Shown here: piece by piece, positions 1 through 10,927 of the stretch
Numbering within the stretch: the first letter of the stretch is position 1
How the letters are laid out: each line of letters starts with the position of its first letter
Assembly: GCA_958510825.1 (NCBI GenBank)
Contig: OY294049.1
Location: forward strand, 37,786,774-37,850,773
Origin: Brachypterus glaber
Taxonomy: Eukaryota; Arthropoda; Insecta; Coleoptera; Kateretidae
Direction: 5' to 3'
DNA length: 64,000 nt
Program-made: the position numbers and the translations under genes
Notes under the pieces: generated by a model
The model's database searches: none
The model's input: the letters and a program-made list of their open reading frames with translations, nothing else
What the model was told of the DNA's origin: nothing

Positions 1-690
1 TACGATATCAATTGTTTTCTAAAAATAGTTTTTACAGGTCCGTACTTGGTACAATTTTAATAGACTTGTAATTTTTGAGGTAATTACTTTTATATTTTAG
101 AACTCTAAAATTAAAAGTATTGAAATACACATTTTTTTTCAATTTTTTTTTTCGGATATTTTCACATTTCTCGACGTTTCCGAAGTGTTTATGACTTTTA
201 AGACCATGTTAAAAAAATGTCTCTCTGTCTGTTGATCTGTCTGTCAGTTCAAACCAAATCAAATTTTTTTTAGAAAAAGAAGGGAAACCTAACAGCAATA
301 AACTTAGTTATTTAAAGCAATAATATTGATATACAAAAAGAAACTATTTGAAATCACAAATAATCAAAACGCTGTAAATAAATCTACAGCAACATTTTTT
401 ATAAAAAAAAATTAACAGTAAATGTTATTCCTTCGCAAGCAATTTCACCATAATTTCCAAATTTCCAAAAAAACTTGTCTTTCTACACACGATCATACAA
501 AGTTTTTATACACCATAATTTATCTTTCGCGAACTCTCGATATAGGTTAATCGATTCATTTTGAAATATTTAAAACTAAAAGCTAATAATTGCCCGTAAA
601 TTAAAATTTGGTCTATAAATGACAAAATACGAGCAAAAAAACACAATATACAATAATCGCAAAGAAACAGATAAAAAATTAAAAAAAGCC
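1..690. other. AT-rich sequence without a recognised feature
   Basis: No coding exon, RNA gene or clear repeat structure seen. Around 170-250 there is the phrase TTCTCGACGTTTCCGAAGTG and TCTCTCTGTCTGTTGATCTG, which recurs near 51090-51170, so part is probably an old interspersed repeat. Confidence 0.5.
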
Positions 691-1302
691 CTTTTCGAGG
701 TAAACGCCGTTCGAGGTAAAATCTTTCGAGGTAACGACTTTTCGAGGTAATGTCCTTTCGGGGTAATTTTTTTTGAGGGAACGTCTTTTCGAGGTCAGTC
801 GCAGCGTTTTCTTTGTAAGAGACGGATGTGGCCGCTTAGGCGGATTTACTCCTACATCAGCCTGCTATCGTAGATATGTACAGAACTTGATTTATTTTAT
901 TTTATGTTGTTTCATGAAAATATTACTTTAATAGTAAAGTTTTAAGTGAATCGTGAATATTTATGTTTTTTTTTTATTTTGTGATGTTAAATTTTAACGT
1001 GGAACTGTTGAATATGCAAAGTCAATTTTTTTATAAATTTTAAAGATAATTTTTTTATAAGTTGGCGTCTGCGCAAACATCACTACAGAGTGACACGGTT
1101 TTGCGTAGGCCGAAAATTATATTAGATTGAGCTGGCAAACTATCCTATGGAAAATGCCATTATTGGAATTGGAATTGGTCTTTTCGAAGTAATGTCATTT
1201 CGAGGTAGGTAAATTTTTTCGAGGTATTTTTTTCGAAGAATTTGCTTTCGAGGTAAAGACCGGCTCCCTCCAGGGAGGTTTACCCTTCGAGGAAGTCGAG
1301 AT
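690..1302. repeat. Two clusters of a degenerate TTTCGAGGTAA repeat
   Basis: Cluster 690-797 contains about six copies of TTTCGAGGTAA or close variants spaced 16-24 bp apart. A second cluster, 1178-1300, has about five more. The ~380 bp between them is ordinary AT-rich DNA. Confidence 0.75.
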
Positions 1303-1550
1303 GGGAACTACTAATCAGTATACGATATAATTAGAACCGTTGCACTATTTTTAGAAATTAACGATTTGAAATCGTTACTAAAATAGCATCAAAGTTGACA
1401 TAAAAATATGTATAGTTTTTTGTTTAGCTATAAATATGTATATTATTACCGTGGCAATTAAATCTGTGTTAATTTAATTTATAATTGTGAGCATTTGGCA
1501 CTTGCCGAGGCACTTGCCCTGTACAGGGGCAGCAAAAAATGCCGAATTTT

Positions 1551-1651
1551 AGCTATTTTCTTTAAAAAATCGGCTATTTTCTTTAAAAAATCGGCTATTT
1601 TCTTTAAAAAATCGGCTATTTTCTTTAAAAAATCGGCTATTTTCTTTAAAA
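1551..1651 (+). repeat. 21-bp tandem repeat, about five copies
   Basis: Near-perfect head-to-tail copies of a 21-bp unit (CGGCTATTTTCTTTAAAAAA plus T). As 21 is a multiple of three it creates an open frame with a repeated KKSAIFF, which is an artefact of the repeat. Confidence 0.9.
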
Positions 1652-1674
1652 ACTCGATCTCTTTTAAGGTTTTT

Positions 1675-1929
1675 CCAACGAACTAATAACTCTTCTCTCT
1701 AGAATAGGCATTTCATTTGTTAAAACTGACAAAAACGTAGCCAACATACACATTTGTCTGTCTTACTCGCACAGCTTTGTTCTAACAGAGACAACAATAA
1801 CAGTTACTGGTAACTGTTATTGTTCAGGCTGAATATACCTACTATTTGTTTACAAACAAACCGAGATGCTGGCGATACTTTATATTAACGGTATGCGTAT
1901 TCTAGAGAGAAAAGTTATTGGTTCGTTGG
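1675..1929 (+). mobile_element. MITE, family 1 copy A
   Basis: About 255 bp with ~30-bp terminal inverted repeats starting CAACGAACTAATAACTCTTC and ending in the complement. The centre has a palindrome around AATAACAGTTACTGGTAACT. A second copy in the opposite orientation lies at 12433-12685. Confidence 0.85.
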
Positions 1930-2339
1930 GTTTTTCACACGATTTTATTTGGTTCACTTTCCTGTTCGTTTAGTTAAATCACTTGAGTTTTTTTCTACCT
2001 CCTTATTTTTTTGTACATCTTTAGAATGCACCCGTTCAGAAAACGGGTAGACGCGGCTAGTTGAAGATAAATTTGTCTATGCTATTAATAATAATGATAA
2101 CAAATATTATTATATCAGTAATTTACCTGTTCTAATAATAAAGTGAACATATATGTTTCGGTATAGATAAAAAAGATATGATACATTCAAAAATACAGCA
2201 TTTTGCAACAAACTGTAATTGACAAAAGATAATCGGGATGAGGATCAAAGTTGTACCCATTTGACCGTGCTATCTTTCGCTATAATAAACCCCCAGTTCG
2301 GGCGCCGATTCACCCGTCGAAAAATGACCATCTGCTTAC

Positions 2340-2450
2340 ACTTATTGGAAGTACTTTAAATTTATTTTAAGTACTTCCAAGTACTTCGATGTTACTTCCA
2401 AGTACTAACAAGCATTTTCAAGTACTTCCAAGGTAATTTCATGTACTTAC
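2340..2450. repeat. Cluster of AAGTACTT motifs
   Basis: At least eight copies of AAGTACTT or AAGTACTTCCAAG within about 110 bp, directly before the probable SINE. Confidence 0.7.
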
Positions 2451-2718
2451 TGGTCTACCGCGTCTGTACATGACAAGTCTACTACAACTAGCGTGAGTTC
2501 GATTCTCACTGGCGCCGATTTGCCTTTTTCAGTTAATTAATAATTGAAATTTGGCGAAGGCATAAGTGAAGCGGACACTCTCTATAAAAACTGGTTCGAA
2601 AGTCAGTATAAGCCGGTGGTTCCTTGCACTACTAGCCCACACAAGTCCTGGACTTAGGGGATGCTTAATTAAGTAGAATAGTACGAGGTTAAAGAAACAA
2701 ACAAACAAACAAACAAAC
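2451..2718 (+). mobile_element. Probable tRNA-derived SINE
   Basis: The head contains GCGTGAGTTCGATTCTCACT, which fits a tRNA B box (GGTTCGANTCC) within a T-arm-like stem; TGGTCTACCGCGTCTG about 40 bp upstream could be a decayed A box. A tRNA-unrelated body follows, and the element ends in a five-unit (AAAC)n tail at 2696-2718. I infer RNA polymerase III ancestry; the parent tRNA was not identified. Confidence 0.55.
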
Positions 2719-3932
2719 TTCCATCGCCCCTCTACTCAGTTTCATTTAAATTTTAATCAGAGGTAAAATTGGGTTTTCCTTCGTACTAAGACTAGCCGTG
2801 GTGCCCATTCTTCTTACAAAGCATTCAAAAACTAATTTTTCCACTTGGGGAGTGGTAGGCTAGGGGGTCAGTTTTCAGATTATCCCTGGGTCACCTGGGG
2901 GGATACTCCATGTACATCCCAATTTTCAAAATTCTAGCTACTCCAAATTCCAAGTTTCTAGCTAACCTAGTTTTGTTACGAGCTCATTAAAACATGAAAT
3001 AGTATATTTCATAACTAGAGAGAAAAGTAGGATAAAAAACACTTTCTTCTCGAGTAATGTACAGTATTTACGGTACTAGTTAGTTAAATGAGAAAAAAAT
3101 TACCCACGAAGTCTAGGATTGTGAATTTACACCTAATAAAGCAACGTAGATATAATAATTTAAATCAGCAACAGTACTGACGGTACTCTAGATAATATCT
3201 GAGATGTAGATCAAATATTTTGTACTTATTAGGAAGTAGTTTTGAGTTGGTTGGTTGATTAATAAATCTGGGTGGCATTCTGTTCGTATGTTGTCAATTA
3301 TTAGCCCTTGGCCTGGTCAAGTTGACCAAATAAATCTTCTATTAGTCCAGAAGACTGGCACTTAATAAATATAATAAAGTTTAAACTTTAAGAATTAATT
3401 CGTGTAGGGTGAAATTTAGTTCGCGAGTTTTTTAGAAGCACTGATCATTATTTTTTGTGTAAGGGAGCGTCTATTCTTACATCTAACCCTTTTTAAATAG
3501 AAAAAAGTTGAACATTTGTAAAGAAATACACTATAACAAGATTATGTTGATTTACAATATTTATAATGTGATATTACAGTATTTTAGAAGGTAATTTTTA
3601 TTTTTATATACAAAAAATAGTATTACCAGATTTTAAAACTAAATATATATTTTTGGAGTAATTTTACCATATTAAGTGTTTTTTTTTTCATGTCTAATGT
3701 AATTTTACAATATATTTAAACAAGTATTACATTAGCCGTATGTTATTATCACATAAGATATAATAAAATTTTACACGATATTTACATCGCACCAGAAAAT
3801 TCACCATACACTAAAGTTTATTTTTTTAAGGTATACTTATTTTAAACCTTCCCGCTTGTACACAATCTCGAAATTACCATAGCAACGTAATTTACGCATG
3901 CGTCGTAAGCGAAATGACTAGGCCCAATTTAC

Positions 3933-4156
3933 ATGAAGCTGAAGTTTGCAACGTTTTTTTTTTGCATCGAAAATTTAAATGGTATATTATAGTACTAGTT
4001 TGATAACATACGTTTTTAGCGCACGAGTACAAGTTTAGAAAACAAGCCGCTTGCGATTTTTCTAAAGTACTAGTGCGCTAAAACCGTGTTATGGAACAAA
4101 TGCTTTAATATATTTGAATTTTCGATGCAAAAAAACGTTGCAAACTTCAGCTTCAT
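3933..4156 (+). mobile_element. hAT-like MITE, family 2 copy A, with 8-bp target duplication
   Basis: Terminal inverted repeats ATGAAGCTGAAGTTTGCAAC and complement. The inner part contains AACATACGTTTTTAGCGCAC and a matching inverted arm. Flanks are a perfect 8-bp duplication, CAATTTAC (3925-3932 and 4157-4164). An 8-bp duplication is the mark of the hAT superfamily. Confidence 0.9.
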
Positions 4157-4853
4157 CAATTTACACAACCGTAAAACGTTGCCATGTGCCATTAACGAGA
4201 ACAAAACAATGGTTTATTCCTCTAAATTATTGGAATAAAAGCGATTTTATAAGCAAATTTGGTTTCTACAGGAATACAAAAGTGTTTTTAGCTACAGCTT
4301 TATCAATTCTCTTTTTTTTTACATCAAAATTTCATAAAAACAAAATATTTAATTTTTGACTTGTGTGCTGTGTAGAATAAAGTAAAACGAATTTGTATTT
4401 GCACAGATTTAACTGTGATGTTCCCATATTTTTAATCTACCTCTCATTCTGTTGTAATCAGCTCTGACGAAGCTAAGTCCTGAAGATGATCTTTTGATCG
4501 AAAGCGCTAGGCCTATTTTAAATACATATATATGCTGAAACACAAATTCGTTTTACTTTATCATAAAAACAAAGTAAGTAAACAAAAATTATAAATTTTA
4601 GTTATGTTGACATTCAAAACAAGCCCATGCTTCAGTGTAAATCGGACTTTGTGGAGTATTTAGCGGCAAATTTAAAATAGGTATACCTTAAAAAAATAAA
4701 CTTTAGATTGGTCCGAAACGTCTCACCTGATGTATGTAATGTAAATTTACATCAATCCTTGTTACATGTAGGTCCGTCTGTCTAACTTGTCTGTCCCATA
4801 TAACCTATAAGGTTTGGACTTTTTACCAGAGCTTGTCAATATCTCGGTGGATA

Positions 4854-5078
4854 ATGAAACTGAAGTTTGCAAAGTTTTTTTGCAACGAAAATTTAATAGT
4901 ATGTTAAAGTACTAGTTTCATAACATACGTTTTTAGCGCACGAGTACAAGTTTAGAAAACAAGCCGCTTATGGCGAGTTTTCTAAAGTACTAGTGCGCTA
5001 AAGACGTGTTATGGAATAAGTGCTTTAATAGAAAATTTGATTTTCGTTGCAAAAAAACGTTGCAAACTTCAGCTTCAT
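4854..5078 (+). mobile_element. hAT-like MITE, family 2 copy B, with 8-bp target duplication
   Basis: Same element as 3933-4156, flanked by a perfect 8-bp duplication GGTGGATA (4846-4853 and 5079-5086). Confidence 0.92.
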
Positions 5079-5086
5079 GGTGGATA

Positions 5087-6150
5087 ATGAAAATGGTGTC
5101 TGGCGGTTTTAAGCTTTCCTACAAAATTTAAAACAAATGCTGTTTTCCAATTTTTGAGGAAAGGTGCGCTCATCCGAGACAGATATTGTTTTAAATGCGC
5201 CATGGGCGCCTATGATTATAATATTTCTCGATAAATTTGTTTTCGCGAAAGGACAACTAAAAATAACTTCTAAATAAAACCACCTGTTCTAATCGCAGAG
5301 GCGGATTGAATGAGCTAATTACGCCCCTGTCCTATATTCATACTTTTATTGTACGTAAAGTATAAAATTAAATTTACTTTCCCGCAAAGAAAATAGTTAA
5401 AATTAGGCATTTTTGCCTAAAAAAAGCTCCATATTTAATCCCACTTTCAATGGTAGCGCCTTCGCCATTTTTTAAAATTATTTTTTTTAATTACACTGCG
5501 CAACAATGAAAAATTTGCCAACACCATTTTAGTTGCATTTGACGCGCTGACTTCGGAACCTTTTTCCGTTTTTCTCGATCAGCTCGTTTTTTGAGATATG
5601 GCGCATAGTGTCTTTTTGCCTACAGTAGTAAGGTCTAATTAATTTATTTTTTGTGGTGGATTGGTTTTCTATTAATAGGGCTCTAACCTTTTTTATAGGC
5701 TTCTAAATTCAAAAAATCAGATTTTTTCGTATTTTTTCGGTATATTTTCATGAAAAAGTTTCTTTTTTTTAGCATAAATAAGCTTCATACGTAAATTTTA
5801 CCCTGGTAAAACCATTTTTTCATGTAAAAGGGTATTTTTTTTTGAATATTCCATTATTATTCAAAAATAATTTTTCTTCCTAAAATCGCATGATTTCAAC
5901 GTTTTTATATTAATATGATAGTTAAAATGCTTAACATGTTTTCTCTCTCAAAAAACCGCCGGGCGCGACTTCTAAATATTTTTTTAAAAATCTGAAAAAA
6001 AATCCATTTTTTTTTATTTATCTGGGCACCCTAGTGGACATAATTAAAACTCACCCAGTATAATTTAAACTGTTATGTGAAACTACTTAACGCTTATACA
6101 GTGGCCGCCAGAAAAATTGCTTGCTGTCAAAAATTTAAACGTATTTTTTT
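5087..6150. other. AT-rich intergenic DNA
   Basis: No coding exon or clear transposon boundary seen. Long A/T homopolymer runs dominate. Confidence 0.5.
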
Positions 6151-6151
6151 G

Positions 6152-6358
6152 TGAAGCTGATGTTTGCAACGTTTTTTTGCAACGAAAATTCAAATAGTAT
6201 ATTAAAGTACTGGTTTCATAACAAACGTTTTTAGCGCACGAGTATAAGTTTAGTAAACAAGCCGCTTGAGGCGAGTTTTCTAAAGTACTAGTGCGCTAAA
6301 AACGTGTTATGGAATAAGTGCTGAAATACACTATTTGAATTTTCGACGCAAAAAAATT
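6152..6358 (+). mobile_element. hAT-like MITE, family 2 copy C, right end lost
   Basis: Left end GTGAAGCTGATGTTTGCAAC and the inner arms match the two copies before it. The right arm stops at about GACGCAAAAAAAT without the terminal CTTCAT. Confidence 0.85.
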
Positions 6359-6359
6359 A

Positions 6360-7140
6360 ACTTGTAAAAATGGATGAGTAAAAGACACTGACAAAAGTTT
6401 TTTACTTTTAAAAGATTTTTACTACTTACCTAATTTAATATGTACAAAATACGTACAAGCAATTTTTCTGGCGTCCACTGTACATGTATAAAAATTTCAA
6501 TTTCAAAAATGGTGTTATTGTCTGTACTCAAACTACCTAATTAGTTTTAATTATTATTAATAAGTACCAGAAAACTCTGGATTCATTTTAATGAAACATG
6601 ATTTAGGGTGTAATATTAGGTTAATTTTACTCCTTTTTTAAATAATTAGACATAATTATAGAAGTAAACAATTATATTAATAATTATAATGTATACAGGG
6701 TGTCATTTTGTTACTGGTTTTCTGATTTATTACAGAAAACAGATTGATGAAGCAAAAGTTAAGGTTATTTGTATGCTGTATAACTGTATCCAAGATTATT
6801 TAGAGGCTGCAGAGAATAAAACAAAGATAAATTACTTAAATTTAGTTAAAATGTTAAAAGTACAGCCAAAATGGCTGTATACAGCTACATATGTAGCTGT
6901 ATACAGTATACAGAATATTCTTGCCCATTCAGTGACTGTATTTTATATTTTACAACAACCAAGCTGGCTGGGGACATTCAAATACAGCTAAATTAAATTA
7001 CCCACATACAACAAAGTAAATTACTAAAACTCTGTTAAAAAGTGGAAAGTACAGCCAATTTAAGCTATGAAAGCAGGCCTTGTTACTTGGGATCCCTGTT
7101 TTTGACCTATACCTATGTTGTATAGGGGAGACTAGGTCAC
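6360..7140. other. Intronic DNA of the G-alpha-s gene; no feature
   Basis: Lies inside the first intron of the G-alpha-s gene. A short palindrome (6868-6905, around ACAGCTACATATGTAGCTGT) is the only structure. A 100-codon open frame from 6689 has no family features. Confidence 0.55.
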
Positions 7141-7194
7141 CTAGTGTAGATGTCGCTGTGCTGAAAGAAACAAAAACAAAGACAGGGCACTTAC

Positions 7195-7461
7195 GATTAT
7201 GGCATCGCGAATATTTTTCTTGATATCTTCAATCTTTTGTTTCTTCTCCTTTTCGCTGAAGCCGTTGACGTGCAGAATTCGCATCTGCTTGACTATGGTC
7301 GACTTCCCCGACTCACCAGCCCCCAGCAGCAACAGCCTGTGAGTGGCCCTGTACACTTGTTTCTCTTTGGCCAATTGCCGGTTTATCTGATCACTGATTC
7401 TTTTCTGAGTCCTTATGTCGTCGGAGGCTTGAGCGGCATCCCGGTTCCCGAAACATCCCAT
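7195..7461 (-). CDS. Galphas: G protein alpha-s subunit, first coding exon (3' part of gene outside window)
   Basis: Seen: 89 codons starting MGCFGN and ending KNIRDAII, followed directly by a GTAAGT donor at 7194-7189, so the exon ends in phase 0. It carries the G1/P-loop GAGESGKST, the stretch [13 protein letters not shown] before it, and [17 protein letters not shown] after it. Known: this is the amino end of the stimulatory heterotrimeric G protein alpha subunit, which couples receptors to adenylyl cyclase at the plasma membrane; Cys3 is the usual palmitoylation site, and insect and vertebrate genes break at the same RDAI position. The start is the first in-frame ATG; the frame stays open upstream to about 7536 but contains no ATG there. 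The remaining ~290 residues (switch regions, receptor-binding tail) must lie to the left of position 1, giving an intron of more than 7 kb. Alternative: none realistic, because the MGCFG start separates it from G-alpha-i/o/q. Confidence 0.95.
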
Positions 7462-8430
7462 AGCCGCCAGAGGGGACCACCAGCAATCGGCCCCCTTGTC
7501 CGCGGCCACCGGGCCACACTCCTGACCTGTCGCCACCGTGATGGTTTTTACACCTTAGACACTGCACCACTGAATCACCCACCTTAACTCGCGGTCACAC
7601 GATTGACTGAAGCCCTTTTTCTGGACGTCGCGGACGCCACTGCATTACCACTGTGTCCTATCAGATTCATCTAGTGACTTCTGCATCCGACATTCCCCAA
7701 AGTGCACTCTGGATCGAACAGACACCGATTTTCTACCGCAAAACAAATGATTTCTTCAATTTATTAACACACACTCGCAAAAATGGCTGTGTCGAGACAT
7801 ACTATCTATTTGGACCACTCTGTGGACACACGTTATTTTTACCGATGGCACATCAAAAATAGCCTCGGCAAGTCTATATCGACGGCACAAAACACTAAAG
7901 TGTGAAATTAAAAATAGAACCTGGCCGATGATTTTTTATATATATGCGATTTTGATGCTCTGTCGGTGCTCTCAAAAACTACACGATACACCACCCTGTC
8001 TGACAGATGAAATCGACTTTTCTCACTACACTTGTTCACCAGGCAAAACTTGTATTTTACTGATACGGTTCATTTTGTACGGTCCACAGTCTGTGCAAAA
8101 GTCATCTGCAGGGCTTTGAGGGAAACACGGTTTTTGCACTCGTTATATTTACACCTAAATTAACATGTCGTCCGCGGAAAGGTTGACTCTCGAACGGCCT
8201 TGTTTTGTGCGGCGCCACTGGCGCTGTCAATCGTGCGCAAGGCGCTAGCATACACTAAATACTGGATGCGGTGTTGCCGCTTCAAGCGCCCACTAAATCC
8301 CTAGCCGCAAATCGTTACATATTGAACATTAGAGTGGCCCTTAAATGTCTGAATTATTTTTGTGTGCATTTCAGGGTATCTATTCTAATTTCGCTGAGTT
8401 TTATTCACGCGTGAAAGCCATGAATTGATT
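7462..8430 (-). promoter_or_regulatory. 5' UTR / promoter region of the G-alpha-s gene
   Basis: About 1 kb upstream of the G-alpha-s start codon. It is visibly richer in G+C than its surroundings (for example 7480-7600 and 8160-8290) and holds no repeat I could recognise. I infer 5' UTR and core promoter here; no TATA box or transcription start can be fixed from sequence. The open frames on the opposite strand are shadows. Confidence 0.4.
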
Positions 8431-8434
8431 GGCC

Positions 8435-8572
8435 TAGGGCCACTTGCATCAACGATGTTTTTACTTTAAACTTGGTTTAAATTGACAGTCAACCAATGGA
8501 AACACAGCATTTTTAACTTAAACTCAGTTTAGTCGAGATAATCCTACTTTAGGAGTTGGTGCAAGTGGCCTC
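8435..8572 (+). mobile_element. MITE, family 3 copy A
   Basis: About 138 bp bounded by AGGGCCACTTGCA(C/T)CAA inverted repeats. Same element as 34604-34740. Confidence 0.8.
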
Positions 8573-9447
8573 TAGACCGCCCATAATCATCGAAATATCG
8601 AGCGGAAAAATCGAAACCAGAATAGGGGTGCAGAGGTCCTCCATAAATGAAAATGTCAAATTATTATTTTTAAATCCCATTCATTAAATGTCAAAAAAAT
8701 ACCTACTTGTTATTTGTTGTTTTTTTTTACGTTTATCGACGTTATGCCTGTGTGACCGGGAAAGTTTCTGACCACGATAACTTGAGAACACTTTAAGCTA
8801 AAGACTTCAAATTTGAACCATAAGTTTCTTATCCGAAGTGCTCGGCAGGGATTGTTTGGTAAAAATCAGGGTGAGGTTTGTTGGCGGCAGTATTTTTTTG
8901 TGTAAAGGGCTTATCAAAAAATATTGATTTATTTTTTTTCTTGTAAGACATAACGTCCTATAAATAGTTATTGCATATAAGCACATGTACAGGATATATT
9001 TTTTTAATTTTCAGCAAATATTTGTGTATTAGTATATTAAAACCAAATTCCCTATTTAATAAATATATTACCTATTTTTACCTGGTCACTAACCCGGCTG
9101 ACAAAACAAAAAAAAATCCCTAAAAATAGGAAATAACGTAAGTCTGGCAACATTGCACAAACCAATGAATCGACGACCCACCCGAATACCGCCAACACTA
9201 TTTTTCAAAAAATTATTTAAAACAAAATTTTATCAGTTTTTTTTAGAATGAACCTTTACAAACCATAGTTTTATAATAAATTTATTTATTATTATAGGGT
9301 ATCTGATAGTCTAAAGATAAAATTCTAAAGAAGAAAAATGTTGGGATTTTTTTTTTGGAATTTTATATGATTTAAAAATATATATATACTACCCTCTAAC
9401 AATCCCCCTTTATAATAAAGGATTTTAAAAGAACCCTTAAAAAAAGT
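8573..9447. other. AT-rich DNA with an old interspersed repeat
   Basis: No gene. Around 8755-8890 the phrases ACCACGATAACTTGAG and AAGACTTCAAATTTGAACCA belong to the same interspersed family seen at 30040-30600 and 41820-42340. Confidence 0.5.
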
Positions 9448-9604
9448 CAGGGCCGGATTCAGGGGGGATTCCCCGGAGCCCGGGCTCCGAGGGGGGCCCG
9501 GCGGCGAAAATTCTGTTTTCTGCCAGGAGTAAAGCTTTTTTTTCAGAAGCGAGAGGGCCCGGGAATAAAGAACCCTGGGCCCAGGCTGGCTCTGTCCAGC
9601 CCTG
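9448..9604 (+). mobile_element. GC-rich hAT-like MITE with CAGGGCCGG end
   Basis: Starts CAGGGCCGGATTCAG and ends in the imperfect complement CTGTCCAGCCCTG. Flanks AAAAAAGT and CAAAAAGT form a 7-of-8 match, the size of a hAT target duplication. A related start occurs at 41344. Confidence 0.75.
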
Positions 9605-10127
9605 CAAAAAGTCATAGTTTTACACCCATTTTTACCAAAAACAATAAAAAAAAAACTTTGGGTAAGATACCCATGGTTCAAATTTGAAGTCTTCAGCTCA
9701 GAACGTTTTCGAGTTATCGTGGACAGACAGTTTAAATTATTGGTTTATTGAACATCAATAGACATATGTTTTTCGCAGATATTCATTAAATTTTTTTTGC
9801 AGAGACACGTAAAAAGCAATATTTTTTACTCATTACATAGGGTTTCCTAATTAATTAAATAATTATTTTAAATAATTACTTAAATATGTTGAAAACAATA
9901 TAAATGAACCGTTTATTAGGTATAAAAAGTGACAATTTGTAAAATAAAATCATTTTAAAACACAAAAAGATAGTTTAGATGATTTATTCAAGATTTTTGT
10001 TTGATTCATTGCGTGTTTTTGCCAACTCACACCTACATTAACTTATTCAGAAAATATATGTACCTATAATATCACTTTACACACGTGTGCATTAAAAAAA
10101 AAAAAACAAAAAATAATGTTGGACAGT

Positions 10128-10279
10128 TTTTAAGGGCATATCCACAGGCTCGCACAACAACATAGTACATAAGAATGCGATGCCGTAATTGGCTTGAAGT
10201 GCCGCCATGTATCTTGTAAGCCAATCACGGTACCGCATTCTTATGCACTATGTGCTAGCTTGTGGACATGCCTTAAATT
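10128..10279 (+). mobile_element. Foldback MITE
   Basis: Arms TTTAAGGGCATATCCACAGG and the complement of CTTGTGGACATGCCTTAAA, with inner arms around ACATAAGAATGCGATGCCGT. About 150 bp. Confidence 0.8.
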
Positions 10280-10425
10280 TTTCTGATACTTATCATTATA
10301 ACATATTTCCCCTAAAAAATAAAATTACCAATCCTACTGCTGCCAACAAAAAATATGGTGCACTAGAGCGGATGAAATTCACCGCTCAAGTCCGGTTTAT
10401 GCACCATTTATATCCTCGCAGACAG

Positions 10426-10900
10426 GACCGTAGCTATGGGTGGGAGCGTCCCCCACATCTTAAAAGTTGTATATTTCATTGATTCAAAACAAAAGTTGTA
10501 TATTTTATGAATTCAAAATACAAAACTATTACAAAAAAAAAAAGTTGCATATGCAACTTAACTTAAACATATATATTGCAGGGATTCAGATCAGACAAAA
10601 GTTGTATATTTCACGAAAAGGAGACCCTGACAGCACAAATGTTCTAAGAATATCCTTAGATATTTCTAAGAATATTCTTTCCTTCTTAGAAGCAAAGTGT
10701 GCTGTTGGTGGAGGACTTTTTTTTTGGTAAAAACTTCTTTTGGATGTGGGGACTTTTTTTTAGTCATCAAAATTTAGGTCTGGGGTAAACACTGTCACGG
10801 CGGACAAAGCTTTTTTTGGAAGTGGGGAGGGACCTTTTTTTTAGTCTAACGACACGGACAACGCTTTTTTGGCTAAAAAAAGTTGTAATTTTTATCTCCC
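10426..10900. repeat. Interspersed repeat with AAGTTGTATATTTCA motifs, copy A
   Basis: Begins GACCGTAGCTATGGGTGGGA and contains three to four copies of AAGTTGTATATTTCA. A second copy occurs at 39788-39930. The T-homopolymer stretches after 10700 recur with small changes. Confidence 0.7.
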
Positions 10901-10927
10901 CCCCTCCCACACAACATCCTCTTCGCT

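Noticed and set aside
1495..1686. Open frame with repeated KKSAIFF
   Set aside because: Produced by the 21-bp tandem repeat and begins at TTG, not ATG.
6689..6991. 100-codon plus-strand open frame
   Set aside because: No family features; it contains a short palindrome and lies in the G-alpha-s intron.
7237..7587. 116-codon plus-strand open frame
   Set aside because: Shadow of the G-alpha-s exon on the opposite strand.
9325..9681. 118-codon minus-strand open frame
   Set aside because: Its centre is the GC-rich hAT MITE at 9448-9604; the rest is low-complexity translation.
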